In this document: positions 16,966 to 24,981 of the stretch, piece after piece | How positions within the stretch are numbered: position 1 is the stretch's first letter | How the letters are laid out: every line of letters begins with the position of its first letter | Assembly: GCA_964415065.1 (NCBI GenBank) | Contig: CAYPYX010000014.1 | Span: 1 to 47,951, forward strand | DNA: 47,951 nucleotides | Reading direction: 5' to 3' | Origin: VMCP01 sp964415065 | GTDB lineage: Bacteria > Bacteroidota > Bacteroidia > NS11-12g > UBA955 | Notes under the pieces: generated by a model | Databases searched by the model: none | Told to the model about the DNA's origin: nothing | What the model saw: only the letters and a program-made list of their open reading frames with translations | Program-made: the position numbers and the translations under genes

Positions 16966-17730
16966 ATGAAAAAATCTATATTTAAAACCCTTGCATTAGC
17001 AAGCATAGCATTTATTGCAACTTTCAGTTTCCAATCCTGCACGGATGAACCAACAGAGCCAACTAAAACCAAAGGCACATTAACAGTTGAATTTGAACAT
17101 ATTTGGGGACTCGACAAGGCACCATTTTACATGAATACGCCTTTGTTGCACCCCATGTCTAAAGATACTATTTCTGTAAATTTGTTAAAATACTATGTTT
17201 CAAACATTGTACTTACGAAAGCCAACGGATCAAAATTCGTAGTTCCCGAAAGTTACTACTTAATCAGTCCTGAAGAAAATTCCATTGAAATCAAAGACGT
17301 TCCAAGTGGTGATTACACGGGTATGGAATACACCATAGGCGTAGATAGTGCACGAAATAACAGCGGCATTCAATCAGGAGCATTGAATCCATCCAACGGT
17401 ATGTTCTGGAGTTGGTCTACGGGTTATATTTTTGTTAGAATTGAAGGAACATCACCTCAATCACCGACAGGGATGTTTTTGTATCATTTAGGGGGATACA
17501 CTTCACCCTTTAATGCCATTAATAAAAGAAATTTCACATTTGATCAAGAAGTTTTAACTGTTGCTCCAACGGCAAAACCTACCGTACATTTTACGGTTAA
17601 TGTGGCAAAAATTTGGCATGGACCCGTAAAAGTTGCAGACCTAAATGTCATACACAACGTAGGAGACAATGCGGTTTCTATGGCAAAAAACTATAGCGAC
17701 GGATTTTTATTCGACCACATACATAAATAA
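16966..17730 (+). CDS. mbnP: MbnP-family copper-binding lipoprotein
   Basis: This has 254 residues from the ATG at 16966, which gives a clean lipoprotein signal peptide (MKKSIFKTL to FQSC, Cys25). An ATG 27 bases upstream is the alternative. Family features are VEFEHIWG, FYMNTPL, KYYVSNI and IGVDSARNNSG followed by GALNPSNGMFWSWSTGY with its paired Trp residues. In characterised systems MbnH, a di-heme enzyme, oxidises a Trp of MbnP to kynurenine to create a copper site. An MbnH-like gene is next here, which supports the assignment. A hairpin follows the stop. Confidence 0.88.
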   Translation: MKKSIFKTLALASIAFIATFSFQSCTDEPTEPTKTKGTLTVEFEHIWGLDKAPFYMNTPLLHPMSKDTISVNLLKYYVSNIVLTKANGSKFVVPESYYLISPEENSIEIKDVPSGDYTGMEYTIGVDSARNNSGIQSGALNPSNGMFWSWSTGYIFVRIEGTSPQSPTGMFLYHLGGYTSPFNAINKRNFTFDQEVLTVAPTAKPTVHFTVNVAKIWHGPVKVADLNVIHNVGDNAVSMAKNYSDGFLFDHIHK

Positions 17731-17747
17731 GTCGATTTTACATTTAG

Positions 17748-17785
17748 ATGAATTTGGAGGAATGTTTAAGATCCTCCAAATTCAT
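17748..17785 (+). terminator. Hairpin terminator after mbnP
   Basis: A 14-bp perfect stem, ATGAATTTGGAGGA (17748-17761) and its complement (17772-17785), encloses a 10-nt loop and is followed by a T-rich stretch (TTATTATTTTAATT). It separates mbnP from the di-heme enzyme gene. It could be a partial attenuator controlling the ratio of the two products. Confidence 0.7.
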
Positions 17786-17880
17786 TTATTATTTTAATTC
17801 CTCATTCATCTCTTCCGCTCGAGCGTCCATCGGATCTAGTTTCTTTCCATCCGTTTTCCAATCTATTTAATCCATTCCCT

Positions 17881-18906
17881 GTGAAAATTAATTTTTATAC
17901 TCGTTTATTCATTACCTTAATTAGTCTAACATTTTTGGGTTGTGAGCCAGAATCCCCTCATGAATCTGCACCTGAATTTAATTATCCAACTGAATTTGGG
18001 GAAATTGCATATCCCAACCAAAATAACAAACCAACCCCTGCAGGAATTGAATTAGGTCGACATTTATTCTACGATGTGAACCTATCTGCAAACAAAACCA
18101 TTTCATGTGGTTCTTGTCATGCACAAGTTCACGGATTTGCAGACCATAACTTACCAGTGAGTTTCGGAATTTACAACCGCAAAGGAATTAGAAATTCTCC
18201 TGCCATAATCAATTTGGCGTGGTCTCCAACTTTCATGTGGGATGGGGGAATTCGTCATTTAGATGTAATGCCCATCGCACCATTTACAGACACCAACGAA
18301 ATGGGGATGACACTTACAAGTGTGATTGAACGAATTAAAGAAAATCCTAAATACATCAACTTGTACAAAAAGGCATTTCCTGGTAAAGAAATCAATGAAG
18401 AAACCACGCTTTGGGCTTTATCACAATTTATGCTTTCAATAATTTCCAACAATTCAAAATACGATCAAGTTAAGAAAGGCAAAGCTAATTTCAACCAATC
18501 TGAATCAAACGGCTACGAATTATTTAAAACTCATTGTAACAGTTGTCATTCCGAACCTCTTTTTACCAATTATAAGTATGAGTACAATGGAATTGTAGCA
18601 TTTGGATCTGACAATGGAAGATTCAGAATTACACAACTAATCAACGATGAATACCGTTTTAAAGTTCCCACTTTAAGAAATTCAGAACTCACTTATCCAT
18701 ATTTGCACAATGGCAGCATTCGAACTCTAGACGAGGTCCTGATTAAATATGTGGAATCAAGTCACATCAAATCGAACCGAGATTATAGTGGCAAATTACT
18801 ACCAATTACCTTGAGCGAATCAGACCGAAAAGATCTCATTGCTTTCATCAAATCGCTCACAGACTACGACTTCATTGCTAATCCCAAATTTTCAGAAATT
18901 CATTAA
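17881..18906 (+). CDS. mbnH: MbnH/MauG-type di-heme cytochrome c peroxidase lipoprotein
   Basis: This has 341 residues starting at GTG, with a lipobox ending at Cys21 (TFLGC). There are two c-type heme sites, CGSCH at residues 76-80 and CNSCH at 219-223, arranged as in bacterial di-heme peroxidases. Family segments include FYDVNLSANKTISCGSCH, RNSPAIINLAW and FMWDGG. Next to mbnP, the best reading is the partner that oxidises MbnP tryptophan. A simple hydrogen-peroxide-reducing cytochrome c peroxidase is the alternative. Confidence 0.9.
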   Translation: MKINFYTRLFITLISLTFLGCEPESPHESAPEFNYPTEFGEIAYPNQNNKPTPAGIELGRHLFYDVNLSANKTISCGSCHAQVHGFADHNLPVSFGIYNRKGIRNSPAIINLAWSPTFMWDGGIRHLDVMPIAPFTDTNEMGMTLTSVIERIKENPKYINLYKKAFPGKEINEETTLWALSQFMLSIISNNSKYDQVKKGKANFNQSESNGYELFKTHCNSCHSEPLFTNYKYEYNGIVAFGSDNGRFRITQLINDEYRFKVPTLRNSELTYPYLHNGSIRTLDEVLIKYVESSHIKSNRDYSGKLLPITLSESDRKDLIAFIKSLTDYDFIANPKFSEIH

Positions 18907-18914
18907 AATAAACC

Positions 18915-19940
18915 ATGCAACAATCCAATTATTCTATAATTTCTAATAAACATCAACTTCGATTTCACCCAGTTCTTGTGGTATTCTTCGTTGTATTTTT
19001 AATCGCATTTGCTTCCCCCAAAAAGCTAAAAGCCTGCGATGTATGTGGTGCATCCGCTCAATTAGGCTCTACCTCTATGGGGTTCAGTCAATCGATAACT
19101 AGACCGCTTATTGGAATTAATCTTCTTCATTGGGGATATCAAACTTCGGCCTTGACTAACTCAGGAAACCCATATACCACCTCCGATAAAATTCAATCGT
19201 TCAACTTGAGCTATGCACAATACTTCCATCCCAAATTTCAAATTCAATTAAACTGGGGAGTCAATCAAATAATTCGCAATAATGCATACAATGAAGGTCA
19301 AAATGAATCCTTTTTGGCTCTGAACGATTTGAATTTCTCTCTGAATTACAAACTGCTCGATAATCGAAATCAACCATTTCAGAATCATAAATTCTTGTGG
19401 CTTATCGGACTGACCAGCAAATTGCCAAATGGTCAATACCAAATCCGAGACCGTGAAAAACGGATGATACCCCAACAATTACAGGCCGGAAATGGTTCGT
19501 ATACATTGGGTTTACAATCTTTTGCTTCATGGAATATACAAAAATGGGGTTTTGCTATGCAAACTCGAATATCCAGACCCTTCATGAATGAATTGAATTA
19601 CCAACCAGGAATAAATGGGGGAATTCAATCTGGTTTTTATTATTTGTGGGACACCAAGGGCAAGAGCGATAAAACAAAAGCTAAAATCATCCCTCAAATG
19701 GGATTAAAATGGGATTTTAATCAGTCTGATCGACAATATGGCGAAATAATAAGCACAACACAAATGAAAACAAGTCAGGCTTTCGGTCAAATTGAACTAC
19801 TCACGAACAATTTTTATGCTCAGTTCTTTGCAGCGATTCCAATGAATCAAATTTCTTCTCCATACAGTCCCAGGTTACAACCCTTGATCCGTGTTGCAGT
19901 ATCATTTATTATTAATCAGAAGTCAGAATTGGATGAATAA
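18915..19940 (+). CDS. Outer-membrane beta-barrel protein with N-terminal CDVCG motif
   Basis: This is a 341-residue exported protein. After a long signal peptide the mature chain begins with CDVCGAS (Cys41 and Cys44), a potential thiol metal site. The rest is alternating-hydrophobicity strands, with an aromatic strand at the end (IRVAVSFII), typical of an outer-membrane barrel. It starts 8 bases after the di-heme enzyme gene and is surely co-transcribed. Placement suggests a channel or outer-membrane partner for the copper protein MbnP. That function is inferred from context. Confidence 0.75.
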   Translation: MQQSNYSIISNKHQLRFHPVLVVFFVVFLIAFASPKKLKACDVCGASAQLGSTSMGFSQSITRPLIGINLLHWGYQTSALTNSGNPYTTSDKIQSFNLSYAQYFHPKFQIQLNWGVNQIIRNNAYNEGQNESFLALNDLNFSLNYKLLDNRNQPFQNHKFLWLIGLTSKLPNGQYQIRDREKRMIPQQLQAGNGSYTLGLQSFASWNIQKWGFAMQTRISRPFMNELNYQPGINGGIQSGFYYLWDTKGKSDKTKAKIIPQMGLKWDFNQSDRQYGEIISTTQMKTSQAFGQIELLTNNFYAQFFAAIPMNQISSPYSPRLQPLIRVAVSFIINQKSELDE

Positions 19941-19963
19941 TAATTTAAACTGGTTTCACCTTG

Positions 19964-19993
19964 TTTAAAAATCGGTAAGAATCGATTTTTAAA
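19964..19993. terminator. AT-rich hairpin after the copper cluster
   Basis: TTTAAAAATCG (19964-19974) and its exact complement CGATTTTTAAA (19983-19993) form an 11-bp stem 23 bases after the barrel gene stop. There is no long T tract beyond the arm itself, so it may be a weak terminator. Confidence 0.4.
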
Positions 19994-20164
19994 GGCTACA
20001 TTAACCGGAAATTACAACCTAAATTTTGAATTTGGCGTTTAATAAACTATTTGCCTGATAATATGTTTGTACATTCCCCAAAAATCAAATTTATCCATTA
20101 AGATTAAGTCGAATTCTAATCACATTGTCTCGCTGTGAAAATTAGGCAATTCAGTCATTTTTAG

Positions 20165-20172
20165 TATTTTTG
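20165..20172 (+). promoter_or_regulatory. -7 promoter element of efp
   Basis: TATTTTTG fits TAnnTTTG and ends 7 nt before the efp ATG. No TTG box is found at the standard spacing. A very short or absent 5' leader is implied. Confidence 0.6.
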
Positions 20173-20179
20173 TAGTTAT

Positions 20180-20740
20180 ATGGCAACCACACAAGACGTT
20201 TCAGTAGGAAACTTTATCCGATTCAACGGTGAACTTTGCTTAATTACCGAATGGCAGCACAGAACCCCAGGAAACTTGAGAGCCTTTTACCAAGCAAAAA
20301 TGCGTCGTGTAAAAGACGGTAAATCAGCTGAAAACCGCTTCAGAAGTGGAGAAACAGTTGAAATAGTTCGTGTTGAAACTCACGAATTGCAGTATTTATA
20401 TGAAGAAGGTGATGCTTTTGTTTGCATGAACAACGACACTTACGACCAAATTCCCATTCAAAAATTCTTATTTGGTGAAGGTTCTCGCTTCATGAAAGAA
20501 GGCGATACCGTAATCGTGGCGTTTGAGGGCGAAACTCCAATATCTGCAGAACCTCCCCACCATACAGTTTTGGAAGTTACTTACACCGAACCTGGTGTAA
20601 AAGGTGATACCGCTACCAATACTCTAAAGCCAGCAACCGTTGAAACCGGTGCTAGCGTTAACGTACCTTTGTTTGTTGATACCGGGGAAAAGATCCGTAT
20701 CGATACACGCACTGGAACTTACGTTGAAAGAGTAAAATAA
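20180..20740 (+). CDS. efp: Elongation factor P with Asn at the modification position
   Basis: This 186-residue, three-domain factor relieves ribosomes stalled on polyproline. Domain I begins DVSVGNFIRFNGELC and the C-terminus carries the canonical NTLKPATVETGASVNVPLFVDTGEKIRIDTRTGTYVERVK region (cited in pieces: KPATVETGA, RIDTRTG). The domain I tip reads TPGNLRAF (residues 29-36) where E. coli has KPGKGQAF. Asn32 replaces Lys34, the beta-lysylation site. EpmA-type modification therefore cannot occur. I believe related Bacteroidota forms exist, but I could not check. An arginase-family gene starts 3 bases after the stop. Confidence 0.96.
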   Translation: MATTQDVSVGNFIRFNGELCLITEWQHRTPGNLRAFYQAKMRRVKDGKSAENRFRSGETVEIVRVETHELQYLYEEGDAFVCMNNDTYDQIPIQKFLFGEGSRFMKEGDTVIVAFEGETPISAEPPHHTVLEVTYTEPGVKGDTATNTLKPATVETGASVNVPLFVDTGEKIRIDTRTGTYVERVK

Positions 20741-20743
20741 TTT

Positions 20744-21637
20744 ATGAAAGTATTATCTGCTGAACAAGGCTTTTTGGCATTGCCAGAAGAACATTTAACC
20801 CAAATAGATACTGCAAAAGTAGTTATTCAACAAGTTCCTTATGAGTATACTTCTAGCTATCTTGAAGGTTCAAAATTCGGTCCTAAAGCAATCGTAGAAG
20901 CTTCCCATTATGTGGAGTTTTATGATGAAGAACTGGATCAAGAAACCTACAAATCCATCGGAATTGCTACCCTGGCAGAAATGGACTTCGACGGCAAGGT
21001 GGATGAGGAAGCTATGCAACTGATTCACCAAGAAACAAAGAAACTATTAGACTTAAACAAATTTGTAGTTTCACTGGGTGCTGAGCATACTGTAACCAAT
21101 GGCTTTGCCCGTGCGTTCAAAGAAAAATACCCGGAAATGTCCATACTACAAATTGATGCGCATTCCGATTTACGTCAAGCTTATCACGATAATCCATACT
21201 CTCACGCTAGCGTTATGGCCAGAGTACATGACATGGGAATCAATTTGGTTCAAGTGGGTATCAGAGCTCAATGTATAGAAGAATCTCAATTAATCAAATC
21301 ATCTGATAATATTCATACTTGGTATGCACATATGCTGGATAACCAAGATCAATGGATTGATGATTGTATTGACAAATTAGGCGACGTAGTATATGTTTCC
21401 ATCGATGCTGACGGATTTGACCCTTCAATTGTACCCGCAGTAGGAACTGCAGAACCCGGAGGTTTAACTTGGCAACAAGGTACAAAGCTATTGAAGCGAC
21501 TTTGTGAACGAAAAAAAGTAGTTGGATTTGACATTGTTGAAATTGCTCCACGTGAAATCGACTTAATAACCGAATTTACTATGGCGAAACTTTGTTACAA
21601 ATTCCTAGGATATTTAACCTACAATAACCAAATTTAA
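20744..21637 (+). CDS. Arginase/agmatinase-family ureohydrolase
   Basis: This binuclear manganese hydrolase has 297 residues. The metal-binding set is complete: GAEHT (His115), DAHSD (Asp138, His140, Asp142) and SIDADGFDPS (Asp221, Asp223). It probably acts as agmatinase (SpeB), releasing putrescine and urea; arginase or formimidoylglutamase are alternatives that motifs alone cannot exclude. It starts 3 bases after efp and its stop overlaps the next ATG by one base (TAATG), so the three genes form one unit. Confidence 0.88.
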   Translation: MKVLSAEQGFLALPEEHLTQIDTAKVVIQQVPYEYTSSYLEGSKFGPKAIVEASHYVEFYDEELDQETYKSIGIATLAEMDFDGKVDEEAMQLIHQETKKLLDLNKFVVSLGAEHTVTNGFARAFKEKYPEMSILQIDAHSDLRQAYHDNPYSHASVMARVHDMGINLVQVGIRAQCIEESQLIKSSDNIHTWYAHMLDNQDQWIDDCIDKLGDVVYVSIDADGFDPSIVPAVGTAEPGGLTWQQGTKLLKRLCERKKVVGFDIVEIAPREIDLITEFTMAKLCYKFLGYLTYNNQI

Positions 21638-22776
21638 TGCTTGAAAATAATCAAAGAATCTACCTCGACAATGCAGCAACTACCCCATTAGATGCTGAGG
21701 TTATAGAAGCGATGTTGCCTGTAATGTCTGAACATTATGGCAACCCTAGTTCTTCGCATGCTCATGGTCGAAAAGTAAAATCGATAATTGAAGAATGTCG
21801 AGGCAAAATTGCTAAATTGTTGAATTGCAAACCGTCTGAAATATTTTTCACCTCTGGGGGAACCGAGGCCGACAACATCGCGCTTCGCTCTTCAGTAGAA
21901 AGCTTAAACATAAAACATTTAATTACTTCTCCAATTGAACATCATGCGGTTCTACACACTGCTGAGGAATTACATGAAACGGGAAAAGTTACATTGCATT
22001 TAGTGAAAATTTTACCCAATGGACATGTAGATCTAAATCATTTGCAAGAGCTACTAAATGAATTTCCAGGTGCTTTAGTAAGCTTGATGCATGCTAATAA
22101 TGAAATTGGAAATCTATTAGATGTGGAAACTGTAGGAAATATGGTTAGAAGTGCTAATGGATATTTCCATTGCGATACTGTTCAAACCATGGGTCATTTT
22201 CCATTCAACTTAGAGGAATCAAAAATTGATTTTCTTTGTGGTGCTGCACATAAATTCAATGGCCCCAAAGGTGTTGGTTTTCTGTATATAAACAAGCGCG
22301 TTAGAATCAAGCCTCTAATTACAGGCGGTGCGCAGGAACGCGAAATGCGTGGCGGAACCGAAAACGTATATGGAATTGTAGGTTTAACAAAAGCATTGGA
22401 AATTGCTTATCGTGATATCGACAAAAAGAAGACACATATTTCCCATTTAAAATCTGAAATGATTCAGTTATTAAATCAGGAAATCCCTGGTATTGATTTC
22501 AATGGCGACTATGCAGGAAATTGCCTATATACCGTTTTAAGTGCTTCATTCCCTCCAAACAAAGCGGGAAACATGTTACTTTTCAACCTAGATATTGAAG
22601 GTATTTCAGCTAGCGGGGGAAGTGCATGCTCTAGTGGTGCCGTTGGTGGTAGTCACGTAATTAATACAATTAAACCCAATTCCGATCGAACTACCGTTCG
22701 TTTTAGCTTTGGCAAATACAATTCAATAGAAGATATTCAAAAAACAGTAGAAACCTTGAAAAAATGGTACTGTTAG
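21637..22776 (+). CDS. Cysteine desulfurase (NifS/IscS family)
   Basis: This PLP enzyme has 379 residues and takes sulfur from cysteine for Fe-S clusters or thio-modified tRNA. It carries YLDNAATTPLD at the N-terminus, the PLP lysine in AAHKFNGPKG (Lys206) and the persulfide cysteine in SGGSACSSG (Cys331). No iscU or suf gene is adjacent. Its ATG overlaps the previous stop by one base. The final codons and stop lie inside a perfect 13-bp terminator hairpin. Confidence 0.93.
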   Translation: MLENNQRIYLDNAATTPLDAEVIEAMLPVMSEHYGNPSSSHAHGRKVKSIIEECRGKIAKLLNCKPSEIFFTSGGTEADNIALRSSVESLNIKHLITSPIEHHAVLHTAEELHETGKVTLHLVKILPNGHVDLNHLQELLNEFPGALVSLMHANNEIGNLLDVETVGNMVRSANGYFHCDTVQTMGHFPFNLEESKIDFLCGAAHKFNGPKGVGFLYINKRVRIKPLITGGAQEREMRGGTENVYGIVGLTKALEIAYRDIDKKKTHISHLKSEMIQLLNQEIPGIDFNGDYAGNCLYTVLSASFPPNKAGNMLLFNLDIEGISASGGSACSSGAVGGSHVINTIKPNSDRTTVRFSFGKYNSIEDIQKTVETLKKWYC

Positions 22777-22788
22777 TACCATTTTTTC
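22758..22788 (+). terminator. Intrinsic terminator overlapping the cysteine desulfurase stop codon
   Basis: GAAAAAATGGTAC (22758-22770) pairs perfectly with GTACCATTTTTTC (22776-22788) around a 5-nt loop. The descending arm ends in six T residues. The TAG stop (22774-22776) falls in the loop and the stem base, so the last codons encode the hairpin. It ends the efp operon before the PTPS-like gene. Confidence 0.88.
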
Positions 22789-22819
22789 ATTTAGTATTTT
22801 GTTATTTTGTAGTTGATTT

Positions 22820-23236
22820 ATGGCCATTTTGTATTTAACCCGCAAAGAGCATTTCAATGCTGCACACCAATTGTGGGACAATCGTTTATCAGAATCAGAA
22901 AACTTTGAACTTTTTGGTAAATGTGCCAACCCTCATTTCCATGGTCATAATTTTGATTTATACGTCTGCGTAAAAGGTGAACCCAATCCTCACACTGGGT
23001 TAGTCATGGATTTAAAAAAGCTAAAGGTTATTATTCAACAAGAAGTTATAGAACATTTAGATCATCAAAATCTGAACTTAGATGTATCTTGGTTAAAAGG
23101 CAAAATGCCTTCTATTGAAAACATATCTGTTGAAATTTGGCATCGAATTGCACCACACTTACCCGAAGGTGTATTTCTACATAAAATCACACTTTGGGAA
23201 ACTCAAAATAACTTCGTTGAGTATTTCGGGGAGTAA
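22820..23236 (+). CDS. 6-pyruvoyl-tetrahydropterin synthase family protein
   Basis: This zinc enzyme of the PTPS/QueD family has 138 residues. Ligands are His16 (FNAAHQLW) and His41 and His43 (HGHNF), with a candidate catalytic Cys35 (GKCANP). The Cys-to-His spacing of six residues follows animal PTPS (C-x5-HGH) rather than the closer spacing usual in QueD. A pterin product is therefore possible, although queuosine synthesis (6-carboxy-tetrahydropterin) remains an option. GLVMDLKKLK and DHQNLN are further family motifs. The stop lies 9 bases from the convergent DUF4293 stop. Confidence 0.9.
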   Translation: MAILYLTRKEHFNAAHQLWDNRLSESENFELFGKCANPHFHGHNFDLYVCVKGEPNPHTGLVMDLKKLKVIIQQEVIEHLDHQNLNLDVSWLKGKMPSIENISVEIWHRIAPHLPEGVFLHKITLWETQNNFVEYFGE

Positions 23237-23245
23237 ATTTGTATT

Positions 23246-23740
23246 TTAACGGATGGTATCGCGACTGCTCACCTTTTCGTGGTCCTCACGAATACCTTTT
23301 AGTGCAAATAGATTTAGTAAAAATGCCATAACCATCCAAAGCGCATGTGGATTTAAAGTAGCACCTATTACACCAACACTTAAGCTGCTTTTGGTTAGAT
23401 AATAATCCACCACCAACATACTCAGAGTAACTATCGATGCAATCAAAGAAACAATCACTACTTTCATTTGCTTGGGTCGATTCTTATACAAGAAAATAGC
23501 GTAAAACGAAGCCCCGCCTACTAAAATCAGATTGATTAAATTTATGTATTTATAACTAATCAAAGGCTGTATCAAATCCATACCTGTATTTACTTGCGAC
23601 AAATACTTCAAATACATATAGGTAATGGTGTTATTATGATTCTTGATGGAAAACTCTGCATAAATGGGATTCTGAATCGCCAACAATGCCACCAAAATAA
23701 AAACCATCAATAAATAAAGTGTTTGAATTCGCTGAATCAT
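23246..23740 (-). CDS. DUF4293 family membrane protein
   Basis: This 164-residue protein begins MIQRIQTLYLL, the hallmark of DUF4293. It has four predicted transmembrane helices (near residues 8-26, 65-85, 92-112 and 130-147). The short charged tail (IREDHEKVSSRDTIR) is also typical of the family. Function is unknown and it is largely restricted to Bacteroidota. It has its own promoter element 4 nt upstream of the ATG, so it is separate from the kinase gene before it. Confidence 0.9.
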   Translation of the reverse strand: MIQRIQTLYLLMVFILVALLAIQNPIYAEFSIKNHNNTITYMYLKYLSQVNTGMDLIQPLISYKYINLINLILVGGASFYAIFLYKNRPKQMKVVIVSLIASIVTLSMLVVDYYLTKSSLSVGVIGATLNPHALWMVMAFLLNLFALKGIREDHEKVSSRDTIR

Positions 23741-23744
23741 ACAT

Positions 23745-23752
23745 CAAATTTA
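23745..23752 (-). promoter_or_regulatory. -7 promoter element of the DUF4293 gene
   Basis: On the minus strand TAAATTTG fits TAnnTTTG. Exactly 4 nt separate it from the ATG, as at ruvX, pssA, recR and tsaB. Confidence 0.68.
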
Positions 23753-23777
23753 GCTTCTATTGTCCAAAAATGCACAA

Positions 23778-24956
23778 TTAATCTCCGACTTTGGCATTAA
23801 GTGTAATTCGAATCGTAGTTTTCTCAAAAGGGATGCTTTCTTTAACTGAAATATGACCTTGATGATAGTCCTCAACTATTCGCTTTGCCAAACTCAACCC
23901 CAAACCCCAACCACGTTTTTTAGTGGTAAATCCTGGTTTAAAAATATCGCTGGTCTGATTTCGTGGTATACCTTTCCCCGTGTCTGTAATATCTAAATAC
24001 ATCCGGTGATTCCTATACAAAACAGAGCATGTTAAAACCCCTTCTCCGTTCATTGCATCTACCGAATTCTTCACCAAATTCTCTATGACCCAATTAAAGA
24101 GGTTCTCATTTATCTGAACAAATAAAGGTTTTTGATATAATGTCCACCGAAATTCTACAGAAGGACTAATTCTTCCTTTCATATAATTCAACGAATTTTC
24201 AAGAACTAAATTTATGTCTTGTTCTTTGAGAACAGGTTCAGAACCAATTTTCGAAAAACGTTCAGTGATGATCTTTAGGCGATCCACATCTTTACGCATT
24301 TCTTCCGCTGCATTTTCGGGAAACATTCCCATTTCCAACACATCCACCCATCCCATCAAACTAGAAATAGGAGTTCCTAATTGATGAGCGGTTTCTTTAG
24401 CTAAGCCCACCCAAACTTGATTTTGTTCGCTTCTCGTTGAATAAGAGAATGCTACGTAACTCACCAACATAAATAAGGCTACAATGGCCAATACTACGTA
24501 CGGATAATATTCTAATTGACGTAAAACTGAACTTTTACCATAAAATACCTTGTATGTAGTTTGCTCATCAATGGGAATGTCTATGGGCTTGTTCTCAGAT
24601 TCGAATTGAATGAGTTTTTCCTTCAATTTTTCAGGGGATATGCTCTCGCCCTCTTTTACAATATTGATATGCTGAATTATTGAACCCGTTTCTGAAACTA
24701 AAATAGCGGGTATAGTTTCATTAGATTGAACAATTTTCAAATGAAATCCCAAATCACCTTCACTTGCGGGATCCGTTAAAATTTGCTCCGCATCTGCCCA
24801 TACTTCCATTTTTTTTGTTTCTTCAATGGCAATTTTATCTACCAATCTTTGCGACAAAAACAATGTTAAAATACCTACTAGAATAGCAAATAAAAGGAGA
24901 ATGACTTTAATGAATCTCCTCAATTCGTAAGTATTTATTTTTTTCTTTTTAATCAT
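23778..24956 (-). CDS. Membrane sensor histidine kinase (orphan)
   Basis: This has 392 residues. Transmembrane helices near residues 15-35 and 150-171 flank an extracytoplasmic sensor region of about 115 residues without a recognised fold. The H-box is AKETAHQLGTPISSL with His191 as phosphoacceptor. The N-box is ENLVKNSVDAM, the G1 box DITDTGKGIP, and F/G2 boxes FKPGFTTKKRGWGLGLSLAKRIV (in pieces). No HAMP domain is obvious and no response-regulator gene lies nearby. It is the third gene of a recR-GT2-kinase run on the minus strand. Confidence 0.92.
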   Translation of the reverse strand: MIKKKKINTYELRRFIKVILLLFAILVGILTLFLSQRLVDKIAIEETKKMEVWADAEQILTDPASEGDLGFHLKIVQSNETIPAILVSETGSIIQHINIVKEGESISPEKLKEKLIQFESENKPIDIPIDEQTTYKVFYGKSSVLRQLEYYPYVVLAIVALFMLVSYVAFSYSTRSEQNQVWVGLAKETAHQLGTPISSLMGWVDVLEMGMFPENAAEEMRKDVDRLKIITERFSKIGSEPVLKEQDINLVLENSLNYMKGRISPSVEFRWTLYQKPLFVQINENLFNWVIENLVKNSVDAMNGEGVLTCSVLYRNHRMYLDITDTGKGIPRNQTSDIFKPGFTTKKRGWGLGLSLAKRIVEDYHQGHISVKESIPFEKTTIRITLNAKVGD

Positions 24957-24981
24957 CCAAAACTAAACTGATTCCAAATCA

